From JAXMHB01 sp046346965 (GTDB taxonomy: Bacteria > Pseudomonadota > Gammaproteobacteria > Xanthomonadales > SZUA-5), in assembly GCA_046346965.1 (NCBI GenBank), contig JAXMHB010000007.1, positions 183,620-247,619 of the forward strand: DNA of 64,000 bases, read 5' to 3'. Positions 26,174-35,112 of this stretch are shown here, one piece after another; the first letter of the stretch is position 1; the number at the start of each line of letters is the position of its first letter. Made by a program: the position numbers and the translations under genes. The notes below the pieces were generated by a model that saw only the letters and a program-made list of their open reading frames with translations, ran no database searches and was not told the origin of the DNA.

Positions 26174-28060
26174 ATGTCCGCTCATAGCCAGTTCTCCCTG
26201 CTCACCGAGCGCCGTTTCCTGCCCTTTTTCCTGAGTCAGTCGCTCAGCGCCTTCAATGACAATGTGTTCAAGCAAGGCTTGGTGGCGCTGGTGGTATTCG
26301 TCGGCGCCATCGATGTGGGCATGCCGGCTTCCACCTTCTCGCTGCTGGCTGGCGCGCTGTTCATCGCGCCCTTCTTCCTGTTCTCGGCGCTCGGCGGGCA
26401 GCTGGCGGACAAATACGACAAGGCGCGGCTGGCGGCCTGGATCAAAGGCCTGGAAGTGCTGCTGATGGCGGTGGCGGCGGGCGGTTTCCTGCTGAAGAAC
26501 GCGGCGATGCTGTTGGCCGTGCTGTTCATGCTCGGCCTGCAGGCCACGCTGTTCGGGCCGCTCAAGTACGCCATCCTGCCGCAGGTGCTGAAGGACGAGG
26601 AGTTGACCGGCGGCAACGGCCTGATCGAGAGCGCAACCATGGTCAGCATTCTCCTCGGCACCATCGCCGGGACGACCATGGTGGCCCTGCCCAGCGGCGG
26701 GCTGCAGCTCATTTCCGCGGTGGGCCTGGTGATTGCGGTGATCGGCTGGCTGGCGGCGCTGGCGATGCCGCGCCTGCCCGCGGTGGCGCCGGATCTGCGC
26801 ATCAACTACAACCCGCTCAGCTCCACCTGGACCAGCCTCAAGTTCCTGCGCGAGAACCGCACGGTGTTCCTGAGCTGCCTGGGCATCAGCTGGTTCTGGT
26901 TTTTCGCCTCGATGTACTTTCTGATCCTGCCCTCCTATGTGCGCGAGGTAATCGGCGGCAGCACCGCGGTGTACACGCTGCTGCTGACGCTGTTCTCGAT
27001 CGGTACCGGCGTCGGCGCATTGCTGTGCGAGCTGCTGTCGCGGCGCAAGGTCGAGATTGGTCTGGTGCCTTTCGGCTCGATCGGCATGACCGTGTTTGGC
27101 CTTGACCTGTATCTGGCACTGCCGGTCGCCAGCGGCTTGCACGAACTCGGCATCGGCGCCTTTCTGGCCACCGGCTATGGCTGGCGTCTGGTGATAGATC
27201 TGGTGCTGATGGCGATCTTCTCCGGCTTTTTCATTGTGCCGCTGTTCGCGCTGATCCAGCAGCGCAGCGCGCCCAGCCATCGCTCGCGCGTGATCGGCGC
27301 CAACAACATACTCAATGCGATCTTCATGGTCGCGGCCTCGCTGCTCGGTTGGGCGTTGATGAACGGCCTGGGTCTGACGCTGCCGCAGGTGTTGCTGGTC
27401 ACCGCGCTGTGCAATGCCGTGGTGGCGATCTACATCTACACGCTGGTGCCGGAGTTCCTGCTGCGCTTCATCGCCTGGATCCTGATGAATCTGCTCTACC
27501 GTGTGCGCATCCGCGGGCTCGACGCGATACCCGAGGAAGGCCCGGCGCTGCTGGTGTGCAATCACATCAGTTATGTGGACGCACTGGTGGTGATGGGCTC
27601 GGTTCCGCGCCCGGTGCGCTTTGTCATGTACTACAAGATCTTCGACATGCCGGTGGCGCGTCAGGTGTTCCGCTGGGCCAAGGCCATCCCGATCGCCGGC
27701 GCCAAGGAGGATCCGGTGCTGATGGAGCGCGCTTTTGCCGAGGTCTCGCGCGAGCTGCGCGACGGCAATCTGGTGTGCATCTTTCCGGAAGGCGGACTGA
27801 CCCGCGATGGCGAGATTGCGCCGTTTCGGCCCGGCATGGAGCGCATCCTGAAGCAGGATCCGGTCCCGGTGATTCCGATGGCGCTGCAGGGACTGTGGGG
27901 CAGCGTGTTCAGCCGGCGCAATGCGGTGCTCAAGCAGGCGCGCATCCCGCGGCGCTTCTGGTCGCGGGTAGGTTTCGTGGTCGGCGCGCCGCGCCCGGCC
28001 GAGAGCACGGCAGCGACGCTGGAAGCCGATGTGCGCGCCTTGCGTGGCGATGCGGCCTGA
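26174..28060 (+). CDS. MFS transporter fused to a PlsC-type acyltransferase (LplT-Aas-like)
   Basis: Predicted 628-residue inner-membrane protein. Residues ~1-425 are a 12-helix MFS domain resembling the lysophospholipid flippase LplT (FFLSQSLSAFNDNVFKQGLV). Residues ~440-628 are a PlsC acyltransferase with the NHISYVD (H-x4-D) active site and FPEGG motif. E. coli splits these into LplT and Aas, and many bacteria have a three-part fusion that adds an acyl-ACP synthetase; that third part is absent here. The likely job is flipping and reacylating lysophospholipids. The ATG at 26174 matches the family start, rather than the upstream frame through the repeat element. Confidence 0.85.
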   Translation: MSAHSQFSLLTERRFLPFFLSQSLSAFNDNVFKQGLVALVVFVGAIDVGMPASTFSLLAGALFIAPFFLFSALGGQLADKYDKARLAAWIKGLEVLLMAVAAGGFLLKNAAMLLAVLFMLGLQATLFGPLKYAILPQVLKDEELTGGNGLIESATMVSILLGTIAGTTMVALPSGGLQLISAVGLVIAVIGWLAALAMPRLPAVAPDLRINYNPLSSTWTSLKFLRENRTVFLSCLGISWFWFFASMYFLILPSYVREVIGGSTAVYTLLLTLFSIGTGVGALLCELLSRRKVEIGLVPFGSIGMTVFGLDLYLALPVASGLHELGIGAFLATGYGWRLVIDLVLMAIFSGFFIVPLFALIQQRSAPSHRSRVIGANNILNAIFMVAASLLGWALMNGLGLTLPQVLLVTALCNAVVAIYIYTLVPEFLLRFIAWILMNLLYRVRIRGLDAIPEEGPALLVCNHISYVDALVVMGSVPRPVRFVMYYKIFDMPVARQVFRWAKAIPIAGAKEDPVLMERAFAEVSRELRDGNLVCIFPEGGLTRDGEIAPFRPGMERILKQDPVPVIPMALQGLWGSVFSRRNAVLKQARIPRRFWSRVGFVVGAPRPAESTAATLEADVRALRGDAA

Positions 28061-28096
28061 GGACGCGGGCGTCCTCCAGCTGGCGGGCAGGGCGCC

Positions 28097-29146
28097 TCAG
28101 GCCTTCTTGTCGATCTGCTTGACCATGCCGGACAGACCGCCGGCCAACGCGTAGGCCTCGAAGCCCAGCTTGGTCAGGATGAAGGCCGCCGCCGCGCTGC
28201 GTTCGCCGGTGTTGCAGTAGCAGACGTAAGAACGTTCCTTGTCGAGATCGCCGGTGAACTCGCGCAGCCGGTACAGCGGCATGTTCACCGAGCCCTTGAT
28301 CGCACGTTCGTCGAACTCCTCCGGCAGGCGCACATCGATGACGCCCGCGCCTTGGCGCACCAGGATCGAGGCCTTGCCGGGCGTCAGCCACTCCACCGTC
28401 GGCTGCTTCAGCAATTCGCCGAAGTCGCTCTTGCCCAGGCGCATCAGCTTGCCGGCTTTCATCATCGTGACCGAGGCATTGCGCACGCTGTTCGACAGCA
28501 GCGCGTCCTCGCCGAAGCTGTCGCCGCGCACCAGGTAGGCCACCACGGCCGGCTCGCCGTCGCCGGCCTGGATCACGCTGGCGGCGCCGTCCTTGATGAC
28601 ATAGAAATAATCGCCGTCATCGCCCTCGCGGATGATCGTCTGGCCCTCGTTGACGCTGATTTCCTCGAAGCGCGCGAACAGTCGCTCCAGGTTGCCGGCC
28701 GGCACGCGACGCATGGCGTTGTTCTGCAACAGCCTGAAAATCCAGCGATTGCCGTCCGGATGCTTGTCCAGCAGCTTGAAGCCGGCGCTGCGCGTAAGCT
28801 GATCGAAGGTGATCAGCTTCTCCAGGAAGCGGCGGTCCAGCGACACCACCGTCGCTACCAGCGACTGCACGGTGGCGGTGAAACGGCGCGGCATCAGATC
28901 GCCGATCGGGTAGCGGCCCTGCAGCGAATCGGCGCTGATGTCCTTGCGCTTGCCGTCCGGGTAATCGCCGCTGACGATCCCGGCCAGCAGATAGTGCGTC
29001 ACTTCATCCTGATCGCCGGCGCGGAACAAGACATGACCATGGCCGTACTCCGCCGACTCGGCCTCGCGCGCGATCACTTCCAGATGCTCCGGCCGCAGCG
29101 AATCGAGGGGATACAAGTGCTTGAGCCGACTGGCATCGATCGACAT
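28097..29146 (-). CDS. tandem cyclic-nucleotide-binding domains with C-terminal rhodanese
   Basis: Predicted 349-residue cytoplasmic protein. Two cNMP-binding-like domains (about 15-125 and 150-255) show PEHLEVIAREAESAEYGHGH and then EGQTIIREGDDGDYFYVIKD with GDSFGEDALLSNSVRNASV. The C-terminal rhodanese domain ends with the catalytic loop YVCYCNTGERSAAAAF. No HTH is present, so it is not a CRP-type regulator by itself. Similar cNMP/rhodanese fusions are known in proteobacteria without a settled role. The ATG at 29146 was chosen as the first Met at the family N-terminus. It is convergent with the acyltransferase gene. Confidence 0.8.
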   Translation of the reverse strand: MSIDASRLKHLYPLDSLRPEHLEVIAREAESAEYGHGHVLFRAGDQDEVTHYLLAGIVSGDYPDGKRKDISADSLQGRYPIGDLMPRRFTATVQSLVATVVSLDRRFLEKLITFDQLTRSAGFKLLDKHPDGNRWIFRLLQNNAMRRVPAGNLERLFARFEEISVNEGQTIIREGDDGDYFYVIKDGAASVIQAGDGEPAVVAYLVRGDSFGEDALLSNSVRNASVTMMKAGKLMRLGKSDFGELLKQPTVEWLTPGKASILVRQGAGVIDVRLPEEFDERAIKGSVNMPLYRLREFTGDLDKERSYVCYCNTGERSAAAAFILTKLGFEAYALAGGLSGMVKQIDKKA

Positions 29147-29337
29147 GGGGCCCCCGGCAGTGCGCGATCCCAGGAATATAGCCCGACGCGGGCCGGGCAG
29201 CGCACGCTCGCATGTGCCCGGTTTACTCCGGGCGCTGTGCGCCCGGGTCCACAGTCGCGCCGACGCCCTTGTGGCAGACTCCGCCTCGCCGAGCACGCGG
29301 GCGTGCGGGCGTCGAGGCGGTGACAGGGAGGCTCACA

Positions 29338-29643
29338 ATGCTGCGTTGGATTGCCCTTGGGTTCACGCTGCTGTGCATGGGCTCGTGCAGCTTCATCAGC
29401 ACCAGTCCGCTGCGCGGCGTGCTGGCGCCGATCGGCGTCGTGATCGGTGCACTGGTCACCATGTATCTGTTCGTCAGTGAGCGCGTGGCCGGGAGCTGGC
29501 GCAATGAGTCCGCCGTGATCGTCGATCCCGAAGTTCAGGCGCTGCTGCGCAAGCGCGCGGCGGAGAAAAAAGTCGTCGAATTGCGCGCCAAACTGGCGGC
29601 CCAGCAGCATAAGAGCGCCGGGTCGGGCGGGGAGCAGGCGTGA
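29338..29643 (+). CDS. small membrane protein preceding an efflux adaptor
   Basis: Predicted 101-residue protein I do not recognise. Two hydrophobic stretches (MLRWIALGFTLLCMGSCSF and LAPIGVVIGALVTMYLFVS) are followed by a charged helix (VQALLRKRAAEKKVVELRAK). The first stretch could be a lipoprotein-like signal (LLCMGSCS) but the lipobox is imperfect. The ATG at 29338 has GGGAGG about nine bases upstream. Its stop codon overlaps the GTG start of the adaptor gene, so the two are translationally coupled. Confidence 0.65.
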   Translation: MLRWIALGFTLLCMGSCSFISTSPLRGVLAPIGVVIGALVTMYLFVSERVAGSWRNESAVIVDPEVQALLRKRAAEKKVVELRAKLAAQQHKSAGSGGEQA

Positions 29644-30833
29644 GCGCCTTGCGCTCGCCGGCTGCGCGCGCCGGTCTGGTGCTGCTCGCCGGCCTGCTGA
29701 TCGCGCTAATGGTCTGGGGTTTTCGCGGCGAGCGCGTGCCGGTCGACAGCGCCGCGGCGACGCAGCGTGAGCTGATCGAGAGCCTGCGCGAGGAAGGGCG
29801 CACGCGGATCGTCCATCGCTACCGGCTGAGTGCCCCGGTTGCCGGCCAGACCGAGCGCGTGGAACTGCGGCCCGGCGACCGTGTGGAGGCGGGTCAGGTG
29901 GTGGCGCGCATCGCCCCCGCCGCTGGCGCGCTGTGGGATGCGGGCAACCGCGATCGCTTGCGCAACGAGGCGCGCGCGGCGGCGTCGGCGGTACTACAGG
30001 CGCAGCAGCGCCTGCAGGCCGCCACCGCGGCCGATCGGCTGGCGCGCAAGGAACTGGAGCGCATCGCGCCACTGGTGAAGCAGGGCACGCTGTCCAAACT
30101 GGACGGCGACCGCGCCGAGGCGGCGGCCCAGCATAGCGGCGCCGAGCGCGCCGCCGCACGCTACGCGCTGGAGTTGTCGCAGGCGCAGCAGCAGGCAGCG
30201 CTGGCGCTGCTGGACCAGCAAGGCCAGGACGCCGACGGTGGCGTCGAGGTGCGTGCGCCGGTGGCGGGGGTGATTCTGGCGCGGCTGCGCGAGAGCGCGG
30301 GCCCGGTGGCCGTGGGTGAGCCGCTGCTCGAGATCGGCGATCCGGCCAGCCTGGAGATCGAAGTGGATCTGCTCTCGGCCGATGCTGTGCGTGTCAGCCC
30401 GGGGATGGCGGTGCGGCTGCATCGCTGGGGCGGCGAGGCGCCGCTGGAGGCGCGCGTGCGACGCGTCGAGCCGGTCGGATTCACCAAAATCTCGGCGCTG
30501 GGCGTGGAGGAGCAGCGCGTCTGGGTGCTGAGCGATTTCGTTTCCCCGCCGGCCGCCTGGGAGCGCCTGGGCGACGGCTACCGGGTGGACGCCGAGTTCA
30601 TCCTCAGCGCCGGTACGGCGCTGGTGGTGCCGGGTGGTGCGCTGTATCGCCGTGCAGAGGCCTGGGCGCTGTATGTGATCGAGGACGGTCGGGCGGTCGA
30701 ACGCAGCGTGCGCGTCGGCCGGCGCAGTGGACTCGATGCCGAAATCCTGGAGGGCGTGCGCGCTGGCGAGCAGGTCATCGTGCATCCGGATGACCGCGTG
30801 CAGAGTGGCACCCGGGTACAAACGCTGCCCTGA
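29640..30833 (+). CDS. HlyD/AcrA-type periplasmic adaptor, orphan
   Basis: Predicted 397-residue membrane-fusion protein. An N-terminal membrane anchor (LVLLAGLLIALMVWGF) is followed by a lipoyl-type half motif (RLSAPVAGQTERVELRPGDR), a coiled-coil hairpin rich in Ala/Gln (about 100-190) and the second lipoyl half (VEVRAPVAGVILARLRES). C-terminal beta-barrel segments (SLEIEVDLLSADAV) complete the fold. Adaptors normally sit beside an ABC or RND pump, but none is adjacent here. The GTG start at 29640 overlaps the preceding small membrane protein gene. Confidence 0.8.
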   Translation: MSALRSPAARAGLVLLAGLLIALMVWGFRGERVPVDSAAATQRELIESLREEGRTRIVHRYRLSAPVAGQTERVELRPGDRVEAGQVVARIAPAAGALWDAGNRDRLRNEARAAASAVLQAQQRLQAATAADRLARKELERIAPLVKQGTLSKLDGDRAEAAAQHSGAERAAARYALELSQAQQQAALALLDQQGQDADGGVEVRAPVAGVILARLRESAGPVAVGEPLLEIGDPASLEIEVDLLSADAVRVSPGMAVRLHRWGGEAPLEARVRRVEPVGFTKISALGVEEQRVWVLSDFVSPPAAWERLGDGYRVDAEFILSAGTALVVPGGALYRRAEAWALYVIEDGRAVERSVRVGRRSGLDAEILEGVRAGEQVIVHPDDRVQSGTRVQTLP

Positions 30834-30901
30834 CACCGGACTCACGCGAGTGCTGGCCGGGCGCGGCTATGATCGCGCACCGTTTTTTGAGGAGTCCTCC
30901 C

Positions 30902-31324
30902 ATGTCCGAGCTGCTGGTGCCGGTGTCCTACGGCGAGTTGATCGACAAGATCAGCATTCTGGAGATCAAGTCCGAACGCATGCAGGACGCGGCCAAGCTG
31001 GCCAACGTCAATCGCGAGCGTGAAGCCTTGCTGGCTACCTGGTCGGCCCATCCAGCCTCGCGGGCGCAGTCCATCGAGGACCTGTGGGCGGGCCTGAAGC
31101 GCGTCAATGGCGAACTTTGGGACATCGAGGACCGCATCCGCGTCAAAGAGGCGCAGGGCAGCTTCGACGCCGAGTTCATTGAATTGGCGCGCGCGGTGTA
31201 CTTCATTAACGACGAGCGCGCGCGCCTCAAACGCGAACTCAACGCGCGACTGGGCTCGGCGCTCGTGGAAGAAAAGTCCTACGCCAGCTACGCGCGGCCA
31301 GACGGCGCCGCGCCCAAGGTTTGA
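30902..31324 (+). CDS. DUF6165-like small protein
   Basis: Predicted 140-residue soluble helical protein. The opening MSELLVPVSYGELIDKISIL then EIKSERMQDAAKLANVNRE and the later ELWDIEDRIRVKEAQGSFD, YFINDERARLKRELN match small proteins often found with lipopolysaccharide or glycosyltransferase genes. Its function is unknown. GGAG lies eight bases before the ATG at 30902. The LPS-related genes (GT9, kdkA) are 830 bases away beyond a repeat array. Confidence 0.7.
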   Translation: MSELLVPVSYGELIDKISILEIKSERMQDAAKLANVNREREALLATWSAHPASRAQSIEDLWAGLKRVNGELWDIEDRIRVKEAQGSFDAEFIELARAVYFINDERARLKRELNARLGSALVEEKSYASYARPDGAAPKV

Positions 31325-31349
31325 ATCGCCCGCGGCGCTCAGGAACGTG

Positions 31350-32130
31350 GCGTCCGATGGCCTCGTCGCGATCGGCCTGACCTGACGCTACGAAAGACCC
31401 TGTATTGGGGTACGCAAAGGACGCAAAGATCCGCGAAGGACGCAAAGGAAGGAGAAGCAGTCCATTCTTTTCGATTTTCTTAGCGTCCTTTGCGCCCCTT
31501 CGCGTGCTTCGCGTCCCCCATTCAAGCAATGGGCGGGGCGCGGATGTGGCCCGGCTCGCGAGCGCGGTTGGAAGCGCTGGCGACCTTGTTTATCGCGCCG
31601 GTCCCGATCGCCTCGTCGCGATCGGCCTGAGCTCACGCTACGAAAGACCCTGTATTGGGGTACGCAAAGGACGCGAAGGCCCGCAAAGGACGCAAACGAA
31701 GCACAGGAAGCAAAGGAAGCGGAAGCAGTTCATCCTTTTGATTTTCTTAGCGTCCTTTGCGCCCCTTCGCGTCCTTTGCGTCCACCATTCAAGGAATGGC
31801 CAGCGCGCGGATTTCGCCCGGCTCGCGTGCGCGGTTGGAAGCGCTAGCGACCCCGTTCATCGCCCAGGTCCCGATGGCCCCGTCGCGGTCAACCTGACCG
31901 GACGCTACGAGAGACCCTGTATTGGGGTACGCAAAGGACGCAAAGATCCGCAAAGGACGCAAACGAAGCACAGGAAGCAAAGGAAGCGGAAGCAGTTCAT
32001 CCTTTTGATTTTCTTAGCGTCCTTTGCGCCCCTTTGCGTCCTTTGCGTCCCCCATTCAAGCAACGGCCAGCGCGCGGATCTCGCCCGGCTCGCGTGCGCG
32101 GCTGGAAACGCTGGCGACCCATTCATCGCC
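31350..32130. repeat. three tandem ~250-267 bp repeats with long inverted arms
   Basis: Three units share GACCCTGTATTGGGGTACGC, which occurs just before 31411, 31661 and 31928, giving periods of 250 and 267. Each unit contains an inverted repeat: a left arm of CGCAAAGGACGCAAAG type and, after an A-rich purine stretch and CTTTTGATTTTCTTAG, a right arm GCGTCCTTTGCG type. Each could fold into a long hairpin. The long + strand frame across the array (about 31405-32325) is an artefact of repetition. No gene is seen in this interval. Confidence 0.8.
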
Positions 32131-32153
32131 CAGATCCCGCTGGAGAGCCGCGC

Positions 32154-33245
32154 TCAACCGGACGGGCGTTCGCCCCGCAAACGCGCCGGGCTCAGTCGCT
32201 CCGATGCCGGGGTGGCCAGCAGGCGGTCCAGCGTGGCCAGGACTTCGTCGATCTCGATGCAATCCATGACGCCGGGGAACTCGATACGGCGTCCCCAGAA
32301 CAGCTGCTCCGGCGTCTTGCCGTAGCGCCGCTGCGCGACCGCGGCATAGTGATTGATGCACCAGTGCAGGCTGCGATACGGCCCGCTGCGGCGGGCATCG
32401 GTGGCGGCGTGCAGGCCGATCACCGGCACCGCCAATGCGCTGGCCAGATGCGCCGGCCCGGCGTCGGGGGATACCAGCACGGTCAGCCGCGACAGCAGCG
32501 CCAACGCCTGTTTCAGCGTGTCCTTGCCGACCAGATCCAGACAATGCGCATCGGGTGCCAGGGCCAGAATCTGGTCCGCCATTTGCCGCTCCAGCGCGCT
32601 GCGCCCGCCCAGCAGCACGACGCGCAGACCATGGCGGCGATGCGCATGGCGTGCCAGTTCGGCGTAGCCCTGGGCCGACCAGTTGCGCAGCGCGTGGCTG
32701 GAGCAGGCACTGATGCCGAGCCAGGGCTCGCCCTCGGGCAGCATCTGGCGCGCGAAATCCTGCGCCTCGGCGGGGATCACAAAGTCCCAGTGCAGATCGT
32801 CTACCACGATGCCCATCGCGGCGCCAAAGCGCATCAGCGTCTCCAGCACATGGCCGCGCGGATGCGCCTCGATGCGCTCGCCGATGAACAAGCCGTGGCC
32901 TTCCTTGCTGCGCGCCCAGTCATAGCCGATGCGCCGCTCGGCCTTCACACCCAGGCTGAGCACGTTGGCGCGCAGCGCGAGCTGCATCAGCAGCAGGGCA
33001 TCAAAAGGCGCGTCCGGCAGCGTACGCCACAGGGCGCGCATGCCGGACCAGCCATCGCGCTTGCGAAAGCTGTGCAGCCGCACGCCGGGTATGCCGGCCA
33101 GCAACTGCGCTTCGCCGGCGCCCAGTATCCAGTGCAGACGATCCTGCGGACGCTGCTGCCGCCAGGCATGCAGCATCGGCAGCAAATGGCTGACATCGCC
33201 GAGGGCCGACAGCCGCAGCAGACAGATCGATAAGGCGTCGGACAT
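32154..33245 (-). CDS. glycosyltransferase family 9 (heptosyltransferase-like)
   Basis: Predicted 363-residue GT-B enzyme resembling WaaC/WaaF heptosyltransferases that build the lipopolysaccharide inner core in the cytoplasm. Family motifs include ICLLRLSALGDVSHLLPML near the N-terminus, the acceptor-side GYDWARSKEG, and the donor-binding LVSPDAGPAHLASAL with VIGLHAATDARRSGPY. The ATG at 33245 fits the usual start (MSDALSICLLRLS). It is divergent from kdkA, the Kdo kinase gene, which supports a core-sugar role. Whether it transfers the first or a later heptose cannot be decided. Confidence 0.85.
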   Translation of the reverse strand: MSDALSICLLRLSALGDVSHLLPMLHAWRQQRPQDRLHWILGAGEAQLLAGIPGVRLHSFRKRDGWSGMRALWRTLPDAPFDALLLMQLALRANVLSLGVKAERRIGYDWARSKEGHGLFIGERIEAHPRGHVLETLMRFGAAMGIVVDDLHWDFVIPAEAQDFARQMLPEGEPWLGISACSSHALRNWSAQGYAELARHAHRRHGLRVVLLGGRSALERQMADQILALAPDAHCLDLVGKDTLKQALALLSRLTVLVSPDAGPAHLASALAVPVIGLHAATDARRSGPYRSLHWCINHYAAVAQRRYGKTPEQLFWGRRIEFPGVMDCIEIDEVLATLDRLLATPASERLSPARLRGERPSG

Positions 33246-33318
33246 CGCAGCTATGCTTCGGACCCGGATGGGCGTCGAGTATTGCGATGCCGACCCAAAG
33301 CGCAACCCGGAGGTGGTG

Positions 33319-34053
33319 GTGCGGCCGATCCAGGCGCAGTTGTGGACCGAGGGTGATCGCGTCGTGATTTACGACGCGGCGCGCCTGCCTGCGCCCGCAG
33401 CGAGCCTGTTCGACCCTGCCGCTTTCAGCGAGCGCGATCTGCTCGACCGCGGCCGCGGCGCTACCTTTGCCGTGCGTCTGCCGAGCGGCGAGGCCGTGCT
33501 GCGGCGCTATCGCCGCGGTGGCGTGGTGTCGCGCTGGCTGCAGGATCGTTATCTCTGGACCGGCCATACGCGGGCGCGGCCGATCCGCGAGTTCCGCCTG
33601 CTGGCGGAGGCGCTGGCGGCCGGGCTGCCGGTGCCGCGCCCGCTGGCGGCCGAGGCGCGGCGCCAGGGCGCCTACTACACCGGCAGTCTGCTGATGGCGC
33701 GCATTGCCGATGCGCGCACGCTGTCCGGCGTGCTGGCGGATGCGCCGGATTGGCAGGTGGTCGACTGGCAGGCGCTCGGCGCCCTGCTCGGGCGGACGCA
33801 CGCACTCGGCTTCCAGCATGCCGATCTCAATGCCCACAACGTGATGATCGATGGCGCCGGTCGGCACTGGCTGATCGACTGGGACCGCGGGCAGCGGCGT
33901 ACGCTGGATCGCCATTGGCCGACGCAGGTGCTGCTGCGCCTGCAGCGCTCGCTGCGCAAGCTGTATGCCGAACGCGCCAGCGCCAGCGACGCTCGCCTCG
34001 GCTGGCAGCAGCTGTTGGCGGCCCATGACAGCGTCCTTGGGGCGGCGCGGTGA
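33319..34053 (+). CDS. kdkA: 3-deoxy-D-manno-octulosonate (Kdo) kinase
   Basis: Predicted 244-residue kinase that phosphorylates Kdo in lipid A-Kdo. Kinase-like motifs: RGATFAVRLPSGEAVLRRYR with GGVVSRWLQDRYLW, catalytic FQHADLNAHNVMID and metal-binding WLIDWDRGQ. The GTG at 33319 was chosen because GGAGG lies at 33309-33313 and the resulting N-terminus (MRPIQAQLWTEGDRVVIYD) fits the family length. ATGs at 33268 and 33253 are alternatives without good ribosome sites. It is divergent from the GT9 gene and overlaps the next gene by four bases. Confidence 0.85.
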   Translation: MRPIQAQLWTEGDRVVIYDAARLPAPAASLFDPAAFSERDLLDRGRGATFAVRLPSGEAVLRRYRRGGVVSRWLQDRYLWTGHTRARPIREFRLLAEALAAGLPVPRPLAAEARRQGAYYTGSLLMARIADARTLSGVLADAPDWQVVDWQALGALLGRTHALGFQHADLNAHNVMIDGAGRHWLIDWDRGQRRTLDRHWPTQVLLRLQRSLRKLYAERASASDARLGWQQLLAAHDSVLGAAR

Positions 34054-34832
34054 ACGCGCTCAGCCTGCGTTTTCTCGGCGTCGGCAGCGCCCGCGCCCAC
34101 GCGCTCGGCAGCTCGGCGGCGGTGCTCTGCGCGGACACCGAGCCGCTGCTGTTGATCGATGTCGGCACCGGCGTGCTGGCGCGCTACGTCGAGCGCTTTG
34201 GCGCGCTGCCGCAGGCGGCCTTTCTGACCCATGCGCATATCGACCATATCGGCGATCTGGAGCCTTGGTTCTATCGCCTCGCCTTCGCCGATGCGCCACT
34301 GCCGCGTCTGTATGTGCCGGCCGCGTTGGTGCCGCTGCTGCAGCGGCGGGTCGCCGACTTTCCGAATTGGGTGGCCGAGGGCGGTCGCAACTTCTGGGAT
34401 GTGTTCCAGCTGATCCCGGTGGGCGACCAGTTCTGGCATCGGGAGCTGCGCTTCGACGTGTTTCCGGCGCGCCACCATGCGCCCGACAGCGCCTACGGGC
34501 TGACGCTGTCCGGCGCCTTCGTCTACACCGGCGATACCCGGCCGATTCCCGAGCAACTGCGGCGCCACGCCGCCAGCGGCGAGCAGGTGTTTCATGACTG
34601 CGGGCTGCAGGCCAATCCCTCGCACACCGGGCTCGACGATCTAGATCGCGAGTATCCGGAGTCGCTGCGCGCGCGCCTGGTGCTGTATCACTACGCCGAT
34701 GCGGAGGTCGCTGCGGCCCTGCGTGCGGCCGGCTACGCGGTGGCGGAGTCGGACCAGGCGTACGCATTGCCCGAGCCGGCGCCGATCGCCACGCGCGCCT
34801 GGTGGCTGGCGTGGTCGGCGGGGCATGGTTGA
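34050..34832 (+). CDS. metallo-beta-lactamase-fold hydrolase (RNase Z-like)
   Basis: Predicted 260-residue metallo-hydrolase. The metal motif THAHIDHIGD (H-x-H-x-D-H) is followed by ARHHAPDSAYG and FVYTGDTRPIPEQ, with a final LYHYAD. The overall order resembles RNase Z/arylsulfatase-type MBL proteins but lacks the exosite insertion of true RNase Z. The substrate is unknown. The GTG start at 34050 overlaps the kdkA stop, so the two are co-translated. Its stop codon abuts the G-rich repeat element starting at 34832. Confidence 0.75.
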   Translation: MNALSLRFLGVGSARAHALGSSAAVLCADTEPLLLIDVGTGVLARYVERFGALPQAAFLTHAHIDHIGDLEPWFYRLAFADAPLPRLYVPAALVPLLQRRVADFPNWVAEGGRNFWDVFQLIPVGDQFWHRELRFDVFPARHHAPDSAYGLTLSGAFVYTGDTRPIPEQLRRHAASGEQVFHDCGLQANPSHTGLDDLDREYPESLRARLVLYHYADAEVAAALRAAGYAVAESDQAYALPEPAPIATRAWWLAWSAGHG

Positions 34833-35020
34833 GGAAGCTCTTGCCAATCATGGTACGTGGGCAAAAGCGGGGCGGGGGGGGCGGGGGACCAGCACTGCAG
34901 CGCTTGCCTGGCAGTGTCGCCGGTACAATTTGCTGACCCAGTAAGCGCGCCGAAGGCGAGACAGGGACTTTTGCCAAACGTGGGTGCGTTGGGGCAAGAA
35001 CGGGACTCGGGACTCGACTC
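34832..35020. repeat. second copy of the MITE-like G-rich element, 3' end incomplete
   Basis: Starts AGGAAGCTCTTGCC exactly like the element at 25821-26069 and shares AAAAGCGGGG, GGGGACCAGCACTGC, AGTAAGCGCGCC, GGCGAGACAGGGACT and TTTGCCAAAC in the same order. It ends in GGGACTCGGGACTCG but lacks the matching right-hand inverted repeat. A four-run G tract lies at 34868-34888. No gene is present. Confidence 0.65.
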
Positions 35021-35112
35021 CTTAAGGGCGCTGCATTGCCAGATTGCCCGGGGCTCGGTTAGCATTGCGGGCTCGCTGAGGACGGCAGGCCGTCTCAGCG
35101 TGCCGGAACAGT

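Noticed and set aside
31405..32325. 306-codon + strand open frame
   Set aside because: It only reads through the 250-bp repeats and into the antisense of the GT9 gene.
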